This document shows, in pieces, positions 42,560 through 51,409 of a stretch of 64,000 bases of DNA (position 1 is its first letter; every line of letters begins with the position of its first letter). The DNA lies in the NCBI RefSeq assembly GCF_017165765.1, contig NZ_JAFGZD010000011.1:103680-167679 (forward strand), read 5' to 3'. Origin of the DNA: Pseudomonas capsici. GTDB lineage: Bacteria; Pseudomonadota; Gammaproteobacteria; Pseudomonadales; Pseudomonadaceae. A program made the position numbers and the translations under genes. The notes beneath the pieces are model-generated. The model searched no databases. It saw nothing but the letters and a program-made list of their open reading frames with translations, and was not told where the DNA came from.

Positions 42560-43909
42560 ATGAGCACTGCAAGTTTTGCAAACCGTGATGAGATTCGAGC
42601 CAGCTTTTCCCGCGCCATGTCGCAGATGTACAAGACCGAAGTGCCGCTCTACGGCACCTTGATGGAGCTGGTGTCCGAGGTCAACGACGCGGTCATGACC
42701 CATCAGCCCCGGGTGCTGGAAAGCCTGAAGCAGACCGGTGAAATCCAGCGTCTGGACATGGAGCGCCACGGCGCGATCCGGGTCGGCACTGCGCTGGAAC
42801 TGGCCACCCTCGCCCGCCTGTTCGCGGTGATGGGCATGGAGCCGGTGGGTTATTACGACCTGACACCTGCCGGTGTGCCGGTTCATTCCACGGCGTTTCG
42901 CGCGGTACACGAGCAGTCGCTGCAGGTCAGCCCGTTCCGGGTCTTTACTTCGCTGCTGCGCCTTGAACTGATCGAAAACGATGAACTGCGCACCTTTGCC
43001 GCAGAGGTCCTGGCCAGGCGGATGATCTTTACGCCCGGAACCTTGGCGCTGATTGAACGGCACGAGCAACAAGGCGGCCTGAGCGAGTCGGACGCTGAGG
43101 AATTCGTCCAGCAGGCTCTGGAAACCTTCCGCTGGCACAACAGCGCGACGGTTTCGTTGCAGGACTACAAACGGCTCAATGCCCAGCACCGTCTGATTGC
43201 CGATGTCGTAGCCTTCAGAGGCCCGCATATCAACCACCTGACCCCGCGCACTCTGGATATCGACGCCGTTCAGGCCGGCATGCCCGGCAAAGGCATCACG
43301 CCCAAGGCCGTGGTGGAAGGCCCGCCCCGTCGCCAGTGCCCGATCCTGTTGCGCCAGACCAGCTTCAAGGCACTGGAAGAAGCCATCACCTTCAGTGGCG
43401 AATCGGGCAGTCATTCGGCACGCTTCGGTGAAATCGAACAACGCGGCGCAGCGCTCACGCCCAAGGGCCGGACGCTGTACGACCAGTTACTGAATGCCGC
43501 CCGTGACGAACTGGGCGAATTTCCCAACGAGGCCAACTCGGTGCGCTATGCGCAACTGCTGGAAAAAACTTTCCAGGCCTTCCCCGACAGCTATCAGGAA
43601 ATGCGCGACCAGGATCTGGCCTACTTCCGCTACTTCGCCACCGGAAAAGGCCCCGTCCCGCAGAGCGGTGATCTGGAGCAGTTGATAAAGGACGGCCATA
43701 TTCGCTTCGAGCCGCTGGTGTATGAAGACTTCCTGCCGGTCAGCGCAGCGGGCATCTTCCAGTCCAACCTGGGTGACGACTCGCAGTCGCATTACGCGAC
43801 CAGTTCCAGTCAGGACGACTTCCAGAAAGCCCTTGGCCGCCCGACCATCAATGAACTGAAACTGTATGCCGATACCCAGCGCCGGTCTCTGGAGGCACTG
43901 GGGCTATAA
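42560..43909 (+). CDS. hglS: 2-Oxoadipate dioxygenase/decarboxylase HglS (DUF1338/YdcJ family)
   Basis: Iron-dependent enzyme turning 2-oxoadipate into D-2-hydroxyglutarate, the last specific step of the D-lysine branch in P. putida. The 449 residues include RHGAIR with the metal His at 70 and substrate-binding Arg at 74, the same numbers as reported for P. putida HglS, then HINHLTPRTLDID and FGEIEQRGAALTPKGR. The ATG at 42560 gives this numbering; an upstream ATG at 42539 is less likely. It is 42 bp after amaC and convergent with the next gene. Confidence 0.92.
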   Translation: MSTASFANRDEIRASFSRAMSQMYKTEVPLYGTLMELVSEVNDAVMTHQPRVLESLKQTGEIQRLDMERHGAIRVGTALELATLARLFAVMGMEPVGYYDLTPAGVPVHSTAFRAVHEQSLQVSPFRVFTSLLRLELIENDELRTFAAEVLARRMIFTPGTLALIERHEQQGGLSESDAEEFVQQALETFRWHNSATVSLQDYKRLNAQHRLIADVVAFRGPHINHLTPRTLDIDAVQAGMPGKGITPKAVVEGPPRRQCPILLRQTSFKALEEAITFSGESGSHSARFGEIEQRGAALTPKGRTLYDQLLNAARDELGEFPNEANSVRYAQLLEKTFQAFPDSYQEMRDQDLAYFRYFATGKGPVPQSGDLEQLIKDGHIRFEPLVYEDFLPVSAAGIFQSNLGDDSQSHYATSSSQDDFQKALGRPTINELKLYADTQRRSLEALGL

Positions 43910-43911
43910 CC

Positions 43912-44634
43912 TCAAGGGACGGTCACATCCGCCTGGCCACTTTCGACCAGTGCGCTTTTGACAAAACCCTCGGCCTTCCTGCGCTCGACAAAGGCCCTGA
44001 CAAACGCCGCGCCAGCCTCACACTGGCGCGGTACGGCCATGGCCTGGCGGATGGAGGTGAATGCACCGTCCAGTACGCGATAGCGCGCATCGCTGGCCGC
44101 GACCTTTTCCAGCGGCTGGCGCACACCTGCTGCCGCATCCAGGCCTTGTTCGATGAACAGGTCCACAGCCCCGGCGGAAGTTTCCGCTCGTTCCAGCCGG
44201 GCATTTTTCAGGGTGCGACTCAGATACAGGTCATAAGCCGCGCCCTTGCCTACTGCAATCCCGATATCAGGTTGATCAAGCTCTTCGACCGAAACGTAAG
44301 GCGCCTGGGTCTTCACCAGATAGGTGCCTTCGATAATCACATAAGGCTCACTGAACGCGACCTGCTCTTCCCGAACCGGCTCGATGGCCAGGAACGCGAT
44401 ATTCCAGACACCTTCGGACAGCGCCGCGAACACCTTGCCCGCCGCATCGAAGGTCACCATTTCCAGACGCACGCCCAGCTCCTGTGCCAACGCCTTGGCC
44501 AAAGCGACCGATACACCTTGCGGCGAACCATCCGGCGCTTTCTGGGCCAGCACCGGATTGCCGAAATTGATGGCAGCGCGCAGCACACCCTGAGGGGCCA
44601 GATCGTTGATTACTGCCGGGCTGATCGAACTCAT
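43912..44634 (-). CDS. Signal-less periplasmic-binding-fold protein (amino acid ABC receptor-like)
   Basis: A 240-residue protein of the type II binding fold (LRAAINFGNPVLAQKAPDGSPQGVSVALAKALAQELG, VWNIAFLAIEPVREEQVAFSEPYVIIEGTYLV, in pieces). It starts MSSISPAVINDL, with no signal peptide or lipobox, so it should stay in the cytosol. It ends an operon with MFS, lactonase and aconitase-like genes and has no ABC partner. Cytosolic members of the fold include enzymes such as cyclohexadienyl dehydratase relatives, so an enzymatic or sensor role is possible. Confidence 0.82.
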   Translation of the reverse strand: MSSISPAVINDLAPQGVLRAAINFGNPVLAQKAPDGSPQGVSVALAKALAQELGVRLEMVTFDAAGKVFAALSEGVWNIAFLAIEPVREEQVAFSEPYVIIEGTYLVKTQAPYVSVEELDQPDIGIAVGKGAAYDLYLSRTLKNARLERAETSAGAVDLFIEQGLDAAAGVRQPLEKVAASDARYRVLDGAFTSIRQAMAVPRQCEAGAAFVRAFVERRKAEGFVKSALVESGQADVTVP

Positions 44635-44652
44635 CGAATTCTCCTCGAATGC

Positions 44653-45975
44653 TTAACGGGCTTGCTGGCCCAGGGCCTGACCTTCGTCGGCAGGCGGATT
44701 GGTGACACGCATCAGGATGGTCATCAGGAAACCTGCCAGCAACAACGCAGATAGAAACAGTAACCCATTGGAAGCGCTCTGGCTGGTGCCTTTGACCAGA
44801 CCGATCAACGATGGGCCTACAAAGCCGCCCAGGTTGCCGATGGAGTTGATCACGGCGATGGAAACCGCCGCTGTCGAACGGGTCAGGAACAGTGTCGGCA
44901 AGGCCCAGAAGGGAGACTTGAAGCTGTAGAGGCCCGACAGGCTCAGACAGATCATGGCCATTGCCAGAACCGGACTCTGCAAGGCACCCGCCCCCATCAG
45001 GCCTAGCGCCGCCACCAGCAGCGGAATCGCCGAATGCAGCTTGCGCTCGTTGCGTCGGTCGGAGCTGCGCGACCAGACGATCATCGCCACGGTGGCGACG
45101 ATATAAGGCAGCATCGCAATCAGGCCGATCTGTGTATGGGTCAAGGAGTCGGAAAAGCCTTTGATGATCTGCGGCATCCAGTAGCCAATCCCGAGGCTGC
45201 CGCACTGATAGACGAAGTAGATGAACGACAGATAGAGGACCTTGGGATTGGTCATGGTCTTGTAGACGCTCAGGCTCTTCACGTTCTTGCGGCTTTGACG
45301 ATCGCGTTCGAGTTCGTCCACCAGCCAGGCCTTTTCCTCGGGCTTGAGCCACTTGGCCTGCTCGGGACGGTCCGTGAGATAGAACAGACAAGCGATGCCC
45401 AGAAAAACCGCCGGGATGCCTTCAAGGAACAGCATCCAGCGCCAGCCGCTCCAGTTGAACCAGGTCACGTTGTCCATGATCCAGGTGCTCAAGGGCGCAC
45501 CGATGATGTAGCTCACCGGAATCGCCGCCGTGAACAGCGCCACAGTGGTCGCCAGTTCCTTGGAGCGAAACCAGAAAGTCAGGTAGACAATGATGCCAGG
45601 GAAGAAACCCGCCTCGGCCACGCCCAGCAGAAAGCGCAACACATAAAGCTGGCTGGCGTTCTGGGCAAAGGCCGTCAGGGCCGCAATGAAACCCCAGGTC
45701 ACCAGAATGCGTGCAATCCAGACCCGGGCACCGAACTTGTTGAGCATCACGTTGCTGGGGACTTCAAACAGAAAATAACCGATGAAGAAAATCCCCGAGA
45801 TGAATCCGAAGGCTTCACTGGTCAGGGCCAGTTCCTTGTTCATTTGCAGCGCCGCATAACCGATATTGGCGCGGTCCAGATACGAAACGATGTACAGCAG
45901 GAAGACAAACGGAATGATCCGCAGGGTGACTTTGCGGACGACCGCAGTTTCGTCGATTGCAGTGTTGTTATTCAT
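44653..45975 (-). CDS. MFS transporter, anion:cation symporter family
   Basis: Inner-membrane carrier of 440 residues and about 12 helices of the ACS family (tartrate, phthalate, glucarate types). Family features: VSYLDRANIGYAALQMNKEL at helix 1-2, RFLLGVAEAGFFPGIIVYLTFWF, and SDRRNERKLH in the cytosolic loop. By family and neighbours it should import an organic acid handled by the aconitase-like enzyme. The gap to the lactonase gene is 58 bp, to the binding-fold gene 18 bp. Confidence 0.9.
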   Translation of the reverse strand: MNNNTAIDETAVVRKVTLRIIPFVFLLYIVSYLDRANIGYAALQMNKELALTSEAFGFISGIFFIGYFLFEVPSNVMLNKFGARVWIARILVTWGFIAALTAFAQNASQLYVLRFLLGVAEAGFFPGIIVYLTFWFRSKELATTVALFTAAIPVSYIIGAPLSTWIMDNVTWFNWSGWRWMLFLEGIPAVFLGIACLFYLTDRPEQAKWLKPEEKAWLVDELERDRQSRKNVKSLSVYKTMTNPKVLYLSFIYFVYQCGSLGIGYWMPQIIKGFSDSLTHTQIGLIAMLPYIVATVAMIVWSRSSDRRNERKLHSAIPLLVAALGLMGAGALQSPVLAMAMICLSLSGLYSFKSPFWALPTLFLTRSTAAVSIAVINSIGNLGGFVGPSLIGLVKGTSQSASNGLLFLSALLLAGFLMTILMRVTNPPADEGQALGQQAR

Positions 45976-46033
45976 GGCGACCTCACGGGATGCGGGGCAG
46001 TGCCTGCATCCATTGTTTTTATAGTGTTGCGCT

Positions 46034-47287
46034 TTATGCGGTAAAAACCATGCACACCGGGCTGCCGGTGGAAATCGAGAATCCGGTCTTGCTCAGCCCA
46101 CCCTTTTTCGCATCGACCGCCATCGAGACGATGGTGTCGCTGTCCTCGTTGAGTGCAAACAGGAATCGCTCGTTGGGCGTCAGGGTAAAGAAACGCGGCG
46201 TCTTGCCATCGGTAGCGATGAATTCCACCGGGCTCAGCATGCCGGTGCCTTCGTCGATGACAAATGCCGCGACACTGTCGTAGCCGCGATTGGAGGCATA
46301 GAGAAAGCGTCCGCGACGATCGATCTGGATCTCCGATGCCCGGCTGTTGCCGGTAAAGGTCGCAGGCAGCGAAGGCAGCACCTGAATGGCCTTGAGCGCG
46401 CCGCTCGAAGCGTCGAAGCGGTAAGTCGTGACCGTCGAATCCAGCTCATTGATGGCATAGGCAAAAGGTGCGCCGGGATGCAGCACCACATGCCGCGGGC
46501 CTGCACCTTCGCGGGTGGCTACGAACGGTTGGTCGGCCGGGTAGAGCTTGCCGTTGTCGAAGCGGAAACTGAAGATCCGGTCCAGCCCCTTGTCCGGCAC
46601 CAGCACGAAATGGCCGGACGGGTCGAAGGGGTTGAAGTGCGGCTTGGAGAACGGCTGCTCGATCCGGTGCGGCCCCAGCGGCCCTTCGAGCTTGAGCAAC
46701 TGGTTCAAGGTGCCGAGGGAACCGTCTTCGGCAACATTGAGCACCGCCAGCGAACCGCCGATGTGGTTGGACACCACCAGAAAGCGTTCGCTGGGGTCGA
46801 GTGCCAGATGCACCGGGTTCTTGCCTTCGCAGCTTTGCCGGTTGAGGAACGTCAGCCTGCCCGTGGCCTTGTCGATGCTGAAGGCGCTGACCTCACTCTG
46901 GTCGCCATGCACGGTATACAGCCGGTCATTGGCGCGATTGAGTGCCAGAAAGGACGGATTGACCAGATCCTTCAGCACCTGGACCGGCTTGAGGGTGCCC
47001 TGCTCCTGATCCACTTCATAAACCGTGATGCCTTCGCCACGGGCATTGCGCTCACGAGTGGTCCTTGACCCGACATATGCGTACATGGGGGTTGTTCTCC
47101 GGGTAGCCTTGGGTTGTCTGTTCAATGTTTCAGTCGCGTCTGCGCGTCCGGTCGGTACCAGGGATGCGAGCACCGCGAAGCCGGCGGCGGTGCCCATGTG
47201 CCTGATAAGCGTGCGCCGGGTGAGACCGGCCCCCGTGGGGTGAATGGCAGGCGCGCAAGGGCCTGCGTCTGTGTCGTCGCTGTGCAT
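46034..47287 (-). CDS. Tat-exported lactonase (seven-bladed propeller, YbhE/carboxymuconate cyclase type)
   Basis: A 417-residue protein from ATG 47287, preceded by AAGGAAGG. The N-terminus carries a twin-arginine signal (TRRTLIRHMGTAAGFAVLASL). The mature part has propeller blades typical of the lactonase family (MYAYVGSRTTRERNARGEGITVYEVD, HLALDPSERFLVVSNHIGGSLAVL, PRHVVLHPGAPFAYAINELDSTVTTY, in pieces). It would act in the periplasm on a lactone of the imported acid. Reaction inferred from family only. Confidence 0.88.
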   Translation of the reverse strand: MHSDDTDAGPCAPAIHPTGAGLTRRTLIRHMGTAAGFAVLASLVPTGRADATETLNRQPKATRRTTPMYAYVGSRTTRERNARGEGITVYEVDQEQGTLKPVQVLKDLVNPSFLALNRANDRLYTVHGDQSEVSAFSIDKATGRLTFLNRQSCEGKNPVHLALDPSERFLVVSNHIGGSLAVLNVAEDGSLGTLNQLLKLEGPLGPHRIEQPFSKPHFNPFDPSGHFVLVPDKGLDRIFSFRFDNGKLYPADQPFVATREGAGPRHVVLHPGAPFAYAINELDSTVTTYRFDASSGALKAIQVLPSLPATFTGNSRASEIQIDRRGRFLYASNRGYDSVAAFVIDEGTGMLSPVEFIATDGKTPRFFTLTPNERFLFALNEDSDTIVSMAVDAKKGGLSKTGFSISTGSPVCMVFTA

Positions 47288-47343
47288 GTTTGCCTTCCTT
47301 ATTATTGTTGATTGCAAAACTCGTAGTGCCGATCACCTGAGGC

Positions 47344-47371
47344 TGTGGGAGGCCGCTTGCTGGCGACTTCA
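47344..47371. repeat. REP arm overlapping the aconitase stop codon
   Basis: TGTGGGAGGCCGCTTGCTGGCGACTTCA is one arm of the REP family seen at 7.4 and 22.4 kb (given as two joined halves). The TGA stop of the aconitase-like gene on the minus strand lies inside its right end. Confidence 0.7.
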
Positions 47372-50047
47372 GTGCCGGGTGCGCTTGACCACCTTGCGAA
47401 TCACGAACGGCAACACGCCGCCATGGGTGAGGTAGCGAATCTCCTGCAACGAGTCGATACGCACCGACAGCTCGACCTGACGGGGCTCCCGTTCGGCATG
47501 CAGAATGCTCAGCACGACCGGGTTATCGCCGACCACCAGCCCGTCGAGGCCACTGAAATCCAGATGCTCGGTGCCATCGAGATGCAGGTCTGCAACCGTT
47601 TGCCCGGCCTGGAACTGCAGAGGAATCACCCCCATGCCAATCAGGTTGCTGCGGTGAATGCGCTCGATGCTGCGAGCCACCACGGCCTTTACGCCCAGCA
47701 GGGCCTGGGCCTTGGCTGCCCAGTCACGGCTTGAGCCTGCGCCGTAATTGATCCCGGCGAAAACCACCATGGGCGTATGGCTGCTCGCGTAACTTTGCGC
47801 AGCCATGAACAGCGGCAGACACTCGCTGTGGTCTGCATTCCAGGCCCAGACACCCGGTCCTGGCTGCGTACCGTCCAACAGCAGATTCCTGACCGAGGCA
47901 TTGGTGAACGCGCCCCGCAACATGACTTCGTGATTGCTGCGCCGCGTGGAGTACTGATTGAGGTCCTGCGGGTCCTCGCCCCGCTCCAGCAACCATTGGC
48001 CGGCCAGACTGGCAGCAGGAATGGCACCGGCAGGCGAGATATGGTCGGTGGTGACGTTATCGCCCAGCACCATCAGCACCCGTGCATCACGAATCCCCAG
48101 GCTGGCCTTGGGTTCGAGACCGATATCCGTCAGGTACCGAGGGCGACGCAGGTAGGTGGATTGCGGACTCCATGGAAACTGCACGCTGCCCTCGGCAGAC
48201 AGTGCCTGCCAATGGCTCGTGCCGTCCCAGACGGTTTCCAGACGCTTGCGAAAGAACTCCGGCCTGACCACGCCCAGCGCCAGCTCTGCGACATCCGCAT
48301 CGCTGGGCATCAGATCCCGCAGATACACCGGCTGGCCATTGCTCTCATGCCCCAGCGGCTGCGACTCAAGATCGATATCGATAGTGCCGGCAATGGCATA
48401 AGCCACGCACAGCGCCGGAGAAGCCAGATAACCCGCTGGCACCTTCGGATTGACCCGCCCCTCGAAATTGCGGTTGCCCGACAGCACCACCACGCCCTTG
48501 AGGCCTTGATCGGCAAAGGCTTCGACATGCTCTTCAAGCTTGCCGGAGTTGCCGATGCAGGTCATGCAGCCAAAGCCTGCCAGATCGAAACCCAGTGCCG
48601 AGAAATCCGCCAGCAGGTCGGCCTGCTGCAGGTAATCCGCGACCACTTGGGAGCCTGGAGAGAGTGACGTCTTGACCCATGGCTTGCGCTTCAAGCCCAG
48701 ACTGCGTGCCTTGCGGGCCAGTAATCCGGCCTGGATCATCTGCGACGGGTTGGCTGTGTTGGTGCAACTGGTAATCGCCGACAGCACCACGGCGCCATGG
48801 GTAATGGGCTCTTGAAACGAGGGCTCGAAAAAGGTCTGGGCAACAGGCCCGGCAATCAGATCGGTACCGCCCAGCACTTCGTCGCGAAAAGACGCAGCGG
48901 CACTGGAAAGCGTCTGCCGTTGATGGGGCTGATGCGGGCCGGCCACGCTGGGCTCGATGCTCGCCAGATCCAGTTCGATCAGTTCGTCGAACTCGGGTTC
49001 GGCCAGCTCATCACGCCGCCAGAGACCCTGCGCATTCATGTAGCTGACGATTCTGGAACGTAACTCCCGGGAGCGGCCACTCAACTCCAGGTACGACAGC
49101 GTTTCATCGTCGAACGGGAAGAACACTACGGTCGCGCCATACTCGGGCGCCATATTAGAGACAGTACCGCGCGCCGCCCAACTGAGGGTCGAAAGGCCCG
49201 GCCCGGTAAACTCGACGAACTTGCCCACCACCTTGCGCTGACGAAGGATCTGCGCAACATGCAGGGAAAGATCGGTGGCGGTGACGCCGGGGCGCATCAC
49301 ATTGCTGACGCGAATGCCGATCACCTGTGGAAAGCTGATCGGTACCGGCTCCCCGACCATCGCCGCCTGCCCTTCCAGACCGCCCACACCCCAGCCCAGC
49401 ACGCCGATGGCATTGATCATCGGCGTATGGCTGTCGGTGGCGACCATATCGTCAGGATGCAGCAGACGCTGGCCATCCTCGGTGCGACTTTCCCAGACCA
49501 CCTGCGCCAGGGCTTCCATGTTCATCTGGTGGATGATTCCGGTGCCCGGCGGAATGACGCCAAAGTTGTCGAGGCTTTTCTGCGCCCACTTGATGAAACG
49601 ATAACGTTCGCTGTTGCGCCGGAAGTCGATATCCAGGTTCTGCTGCACCGAATCAGGCTGCGCATAGCTTTCGACGATGACCGAGTGATCGATGGTCAGG
49701 ACCGCCGGGATGGACGGATTCATCGCCTGAGGATCGCCGCCCAGTTCCGCAACGACATCGCGCATGCCCGCGAAATCGGCCAGCGCAGGCAGACAGGTGG
49801 TGTCGTGGAACATCAGGCGGTTGGGCTGAAACGGCACTTCGCAGTCGGGGCCGTGATCCACCGCCCGGGCCAGTACCGAAGGCAAGGCCTCGGGAGCACA
49901 GCGAGCGACGTTTTCCAGCAGGATTCGGATCGAATAAGGCAACTTCGCCAATTGCTCGGACGAAAGCATCTTGTGCAAGTCGACAAAAGCAAACTGCTCA
50001 TGGTCGATGACCAGATGGTTGATCAGGTCGTGGGCGATCTCGGTCAT
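47369..50047 (-). CDS. acnA: Aconitate hydratase AcnA-type paralogue
   Basis: Iron-sulfur hydratase of 892 residues with the normal AcnA domain order. Cluster Cys lie in ITSCTNTANPSQM and GFGCMTCIGNSG; active-site parts HQMNMEALA, VATDSHTPMINAIGVLGWGVGG, YGAGSSRDWAAKA and ERIHRSNLIGMGV are intact. It may therefore be active on citrate/isocitrate or a related tricarboxylate. The place in an operon with a Tat lactonase and an organic-acid importer suggests a dedicated catabolic copy and not the TCA-cycle enzyme. The gene symbol reflects family only. Confidence 0.85.
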   Translation of the reverse strand: MTEIAHDLINHLVIDHEQFAFVDLHKMLSSEQLAKLPYSIRILLENVARCAPEALPSVLARAVDHGPDCEVPFQPNRLMFHDTTCLPALADFAGMRDVVAELGGDPQAMNPSIPAVLTIDHSVIVESYAQPDSVQQNLDIDFRRNSERYRFIKWAQKSLDNFGVIPPGTGIIHQMNMEALAQVVWESRTEDGQRLLHPDDMVATDSHTPMINAIGVLGWGVGGLEGQAAMVGEPVPISFPQVIGIRVSNVMRPGVTATDLSLHVAQILRQRKVVGKFVEFTGPGLSTLSWAARGTVSNMAPEYGATVVFFPFDDETLSYLELSGRSRELRSRIVSYMNAQGLWRRDELAEPEFDELIELDLASIEPSVAGPHQPHQRQTLSSAAASFRDEVLGGTDLIAGPVAQTFFEPSFQEPITHGAVVLSAITSCTNTANPSQMIQAGLLARKARSLGLKRKPWVKTSLSPGSQVVADYLQQADLLADFSALGFDLAGFGCMTCIGNSGKLEEHVEAFADQGLKGVVVLSGNRNFEGRVNPKVPAGYLASPALCVAYAIAGTIDIDLESQPLGHESNGQPVYLRDLMPSDADVAELALGVVRPEFFRKRLETVWDGTSHWQALSAEGSVQFPWSPQSTYLRRPRYLTDIGLEPKASLGIRDARVLMVLGDNVTTDHISPAGAIPAASLAGQWLLERGEDPQDLNQYSTRRSNHEVMLRGAFTNASVRNLLLDGTQPGPGVWAWNADHSECLPLFMAAQSYASSHTPMVVFAGINYGAGSSRDWAAKAQALLGVKAVVARSIERIHRSNLIGMGVIPLQFQAGQTVADLHLDGTEHLDFSGLDGLVVGDNPVVLSILHAEREPRQVELSVRIDSLQEIRYLTHGGVLPFVIRKVVKRTRH

Positions 50048-50171
50048 ACGCTTGGGCTCGGCTTTTTATAGTATTCGCGGCACTGACACCGCTATGCAGC
50101 CGATACTAGGAGCACTGCCCACGGATGAAAATTGAAGTCTCGCCAAGGCAGCGTTCGCCGATGGAGAACGC

Positions 50172-51062
50172 TCAGTCGGTAACGAGCCTGAAGTTGTCGA
50201 TCAGGGTCTTCAGGGTCGGCGAGGCCGCTTCGTACTTTCTGAACACCAGCAACAGCGAGCGTTGTGCCCAGGCCTCGTCCAGCGTCACCGCCTTGAGCCT
50301 GTGGCTGCGCAGGTATTGCCTGATCACACTGCGAGGCAGAATCGCCAGCCCGAGCCCGGCTCCCACCATCCGGCACATGCAGTCGAAACTGCTGATACGG
50401 ATTCTGAGTCGCAGGTCCATGCCCAGCTTTTGCGCCTCGCTGGTCAGCAGGGTGTGCATGGAGCTTTCCAGATGCGGCCCGACGAACTCGTGCTCCAGCG
50501 CCTCCTGGAAACGCACGGACTTGCGCGTCGCCAGAACATGATCGGCAGGCACCACCAGCGTCAGCTCATCGTTGCGATAAGGCACGGTTTCCAGCCCCTG
50601 AGCAGCCGTCTGCGCAGCAATGATGCCCAAGTCCGCCCGACCGTCTGCCACGGCACGAATCACCGCAGAGCCGACCCGCTCCTCGATATCGAATTTGATC
50701 TGCGGATACAGGGCGACGAACCCGGCCACGTCATCGGGCAGAAACTGCGAGAGCGCCGAGGTGATGGCATGAATCCGCACATGACCCTTGACCCCGCTGG
50801 CGTACTCCCCGAGTTCGGTATCCAGTTGCGCGAGGGTCTGCTTGAGCTGGCGCGCATGGAACAGCATCGACTGACCCGCCGGTGTCAGCTCGACCCCTCG
50901 TGCGTTGCGTAACAGCAAGGGCGAACCGACCTGGGCCTCCAGATCTGTGATGCGCTTGCTGATGGCCGATACCGCCAGATGCCTGATGCGCGCAGCACGG
51001 GTCAGGTTGCGCTCTTCGGCAACAGTGATGAAAACGTCCAGGCTGGTCAGGTCGTAACGCAA
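50172..51062 (-). CDS. LysR family regulator before the aconitase-like gene
   Basis: LysR protein of about 296 residues. Helix-turn-helix LDVFITVAEERNLTRAARIRHLAVSAISKRITDLEA (in pieces); effector domain VRIHAITSALSQFLPDDVAGF; GADIE-type pocket as in CatM/BenM relatives not mapped. No ATG fits the family start; TTG at 51062, with GAGG eight bases ahead, gives the usual LRYDLTSLDVF opening and is preferred over an ATG 150 bp upstream. Same strand as the aconitase operon (124 bp gap), divergent from DUF3100. Confidence 0.85.
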   Translation of the reverse strand: MRYDLTSLDVFITVAEERNLTRAARIRHLAVSAISKRITDLEAQVGSPLLLRNARGVELTPAGQSMLFHARQLKQTLAQLDTELGEYASGVKGHVRIHAITSALSQFLPDDVAGFVALYPQIKFDIEERVGSAVIRAVADGRADLGIIAAQTAAQGLETVPYRNDELTLVVPADHVLATRKSVRFQEALEHEFVGPHLESSMHTLLTSEAQKLGMDLRLRIRISSFDCMCRMVGAGLGLAILPRSVIRQYLRSHRLKAVTLDEAWAQRSLLLVFRKYEAASPTLKTLIDNFRLVTD

Positions 51063-51409
51063 TGGGGAGTCCTCGCAGAGGGGTGGTGCATTAAACAGGA
51101 TTTCACGCCTCTCTTCGCGCCTGCAGCGGCTGAAAGCCCTACTTTCTGTGTTCTGATTAAGGCAACGATAAATAAAGTTCGCAATATTGGTGTGCCGCAT
51201 GCTGCTCTGCATACTCGCAGCAAAGGTTCAAAGCAGCCTGGGCCGATATCACTCTGCGGCCTTACAAGAATATTCAGCCCCACAAGGGTTTCCATGGGCA
51301 CCATGGACTTTTAAAGCTGCCCCGGGCGCTCACAACGCGCCCTCCTGAAAAGCACAACAACGATTGATAAGGCCTGTTAAAAGGTCATTCAGCAGGCAAG
51401 GGGATCATC
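51063..51409. other. Control region between LysR and DUF3100
   Basis: A 347-bp spacer with promoters for both divergent genes. The one clear signal is the palindrome at 51288-51309, listed separately. The rest shows no gene or repeat. Confidence 0.5.
51288..51309. promoter_or_regulatory. Palindromic operator, copy 1 (DUF3100 side)
   Basis: Centre TCCATGGGCACCATGGA (51291-51307). Read on the minus strand, the 22-bp unit is AGTCCATGG-TG-CCCATGGAAAC. It matches the unit at 53788-53809 upstream of sdaA in all but two positions. It is 101 bp before the DUF3100 start. Confidence 0.8.
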
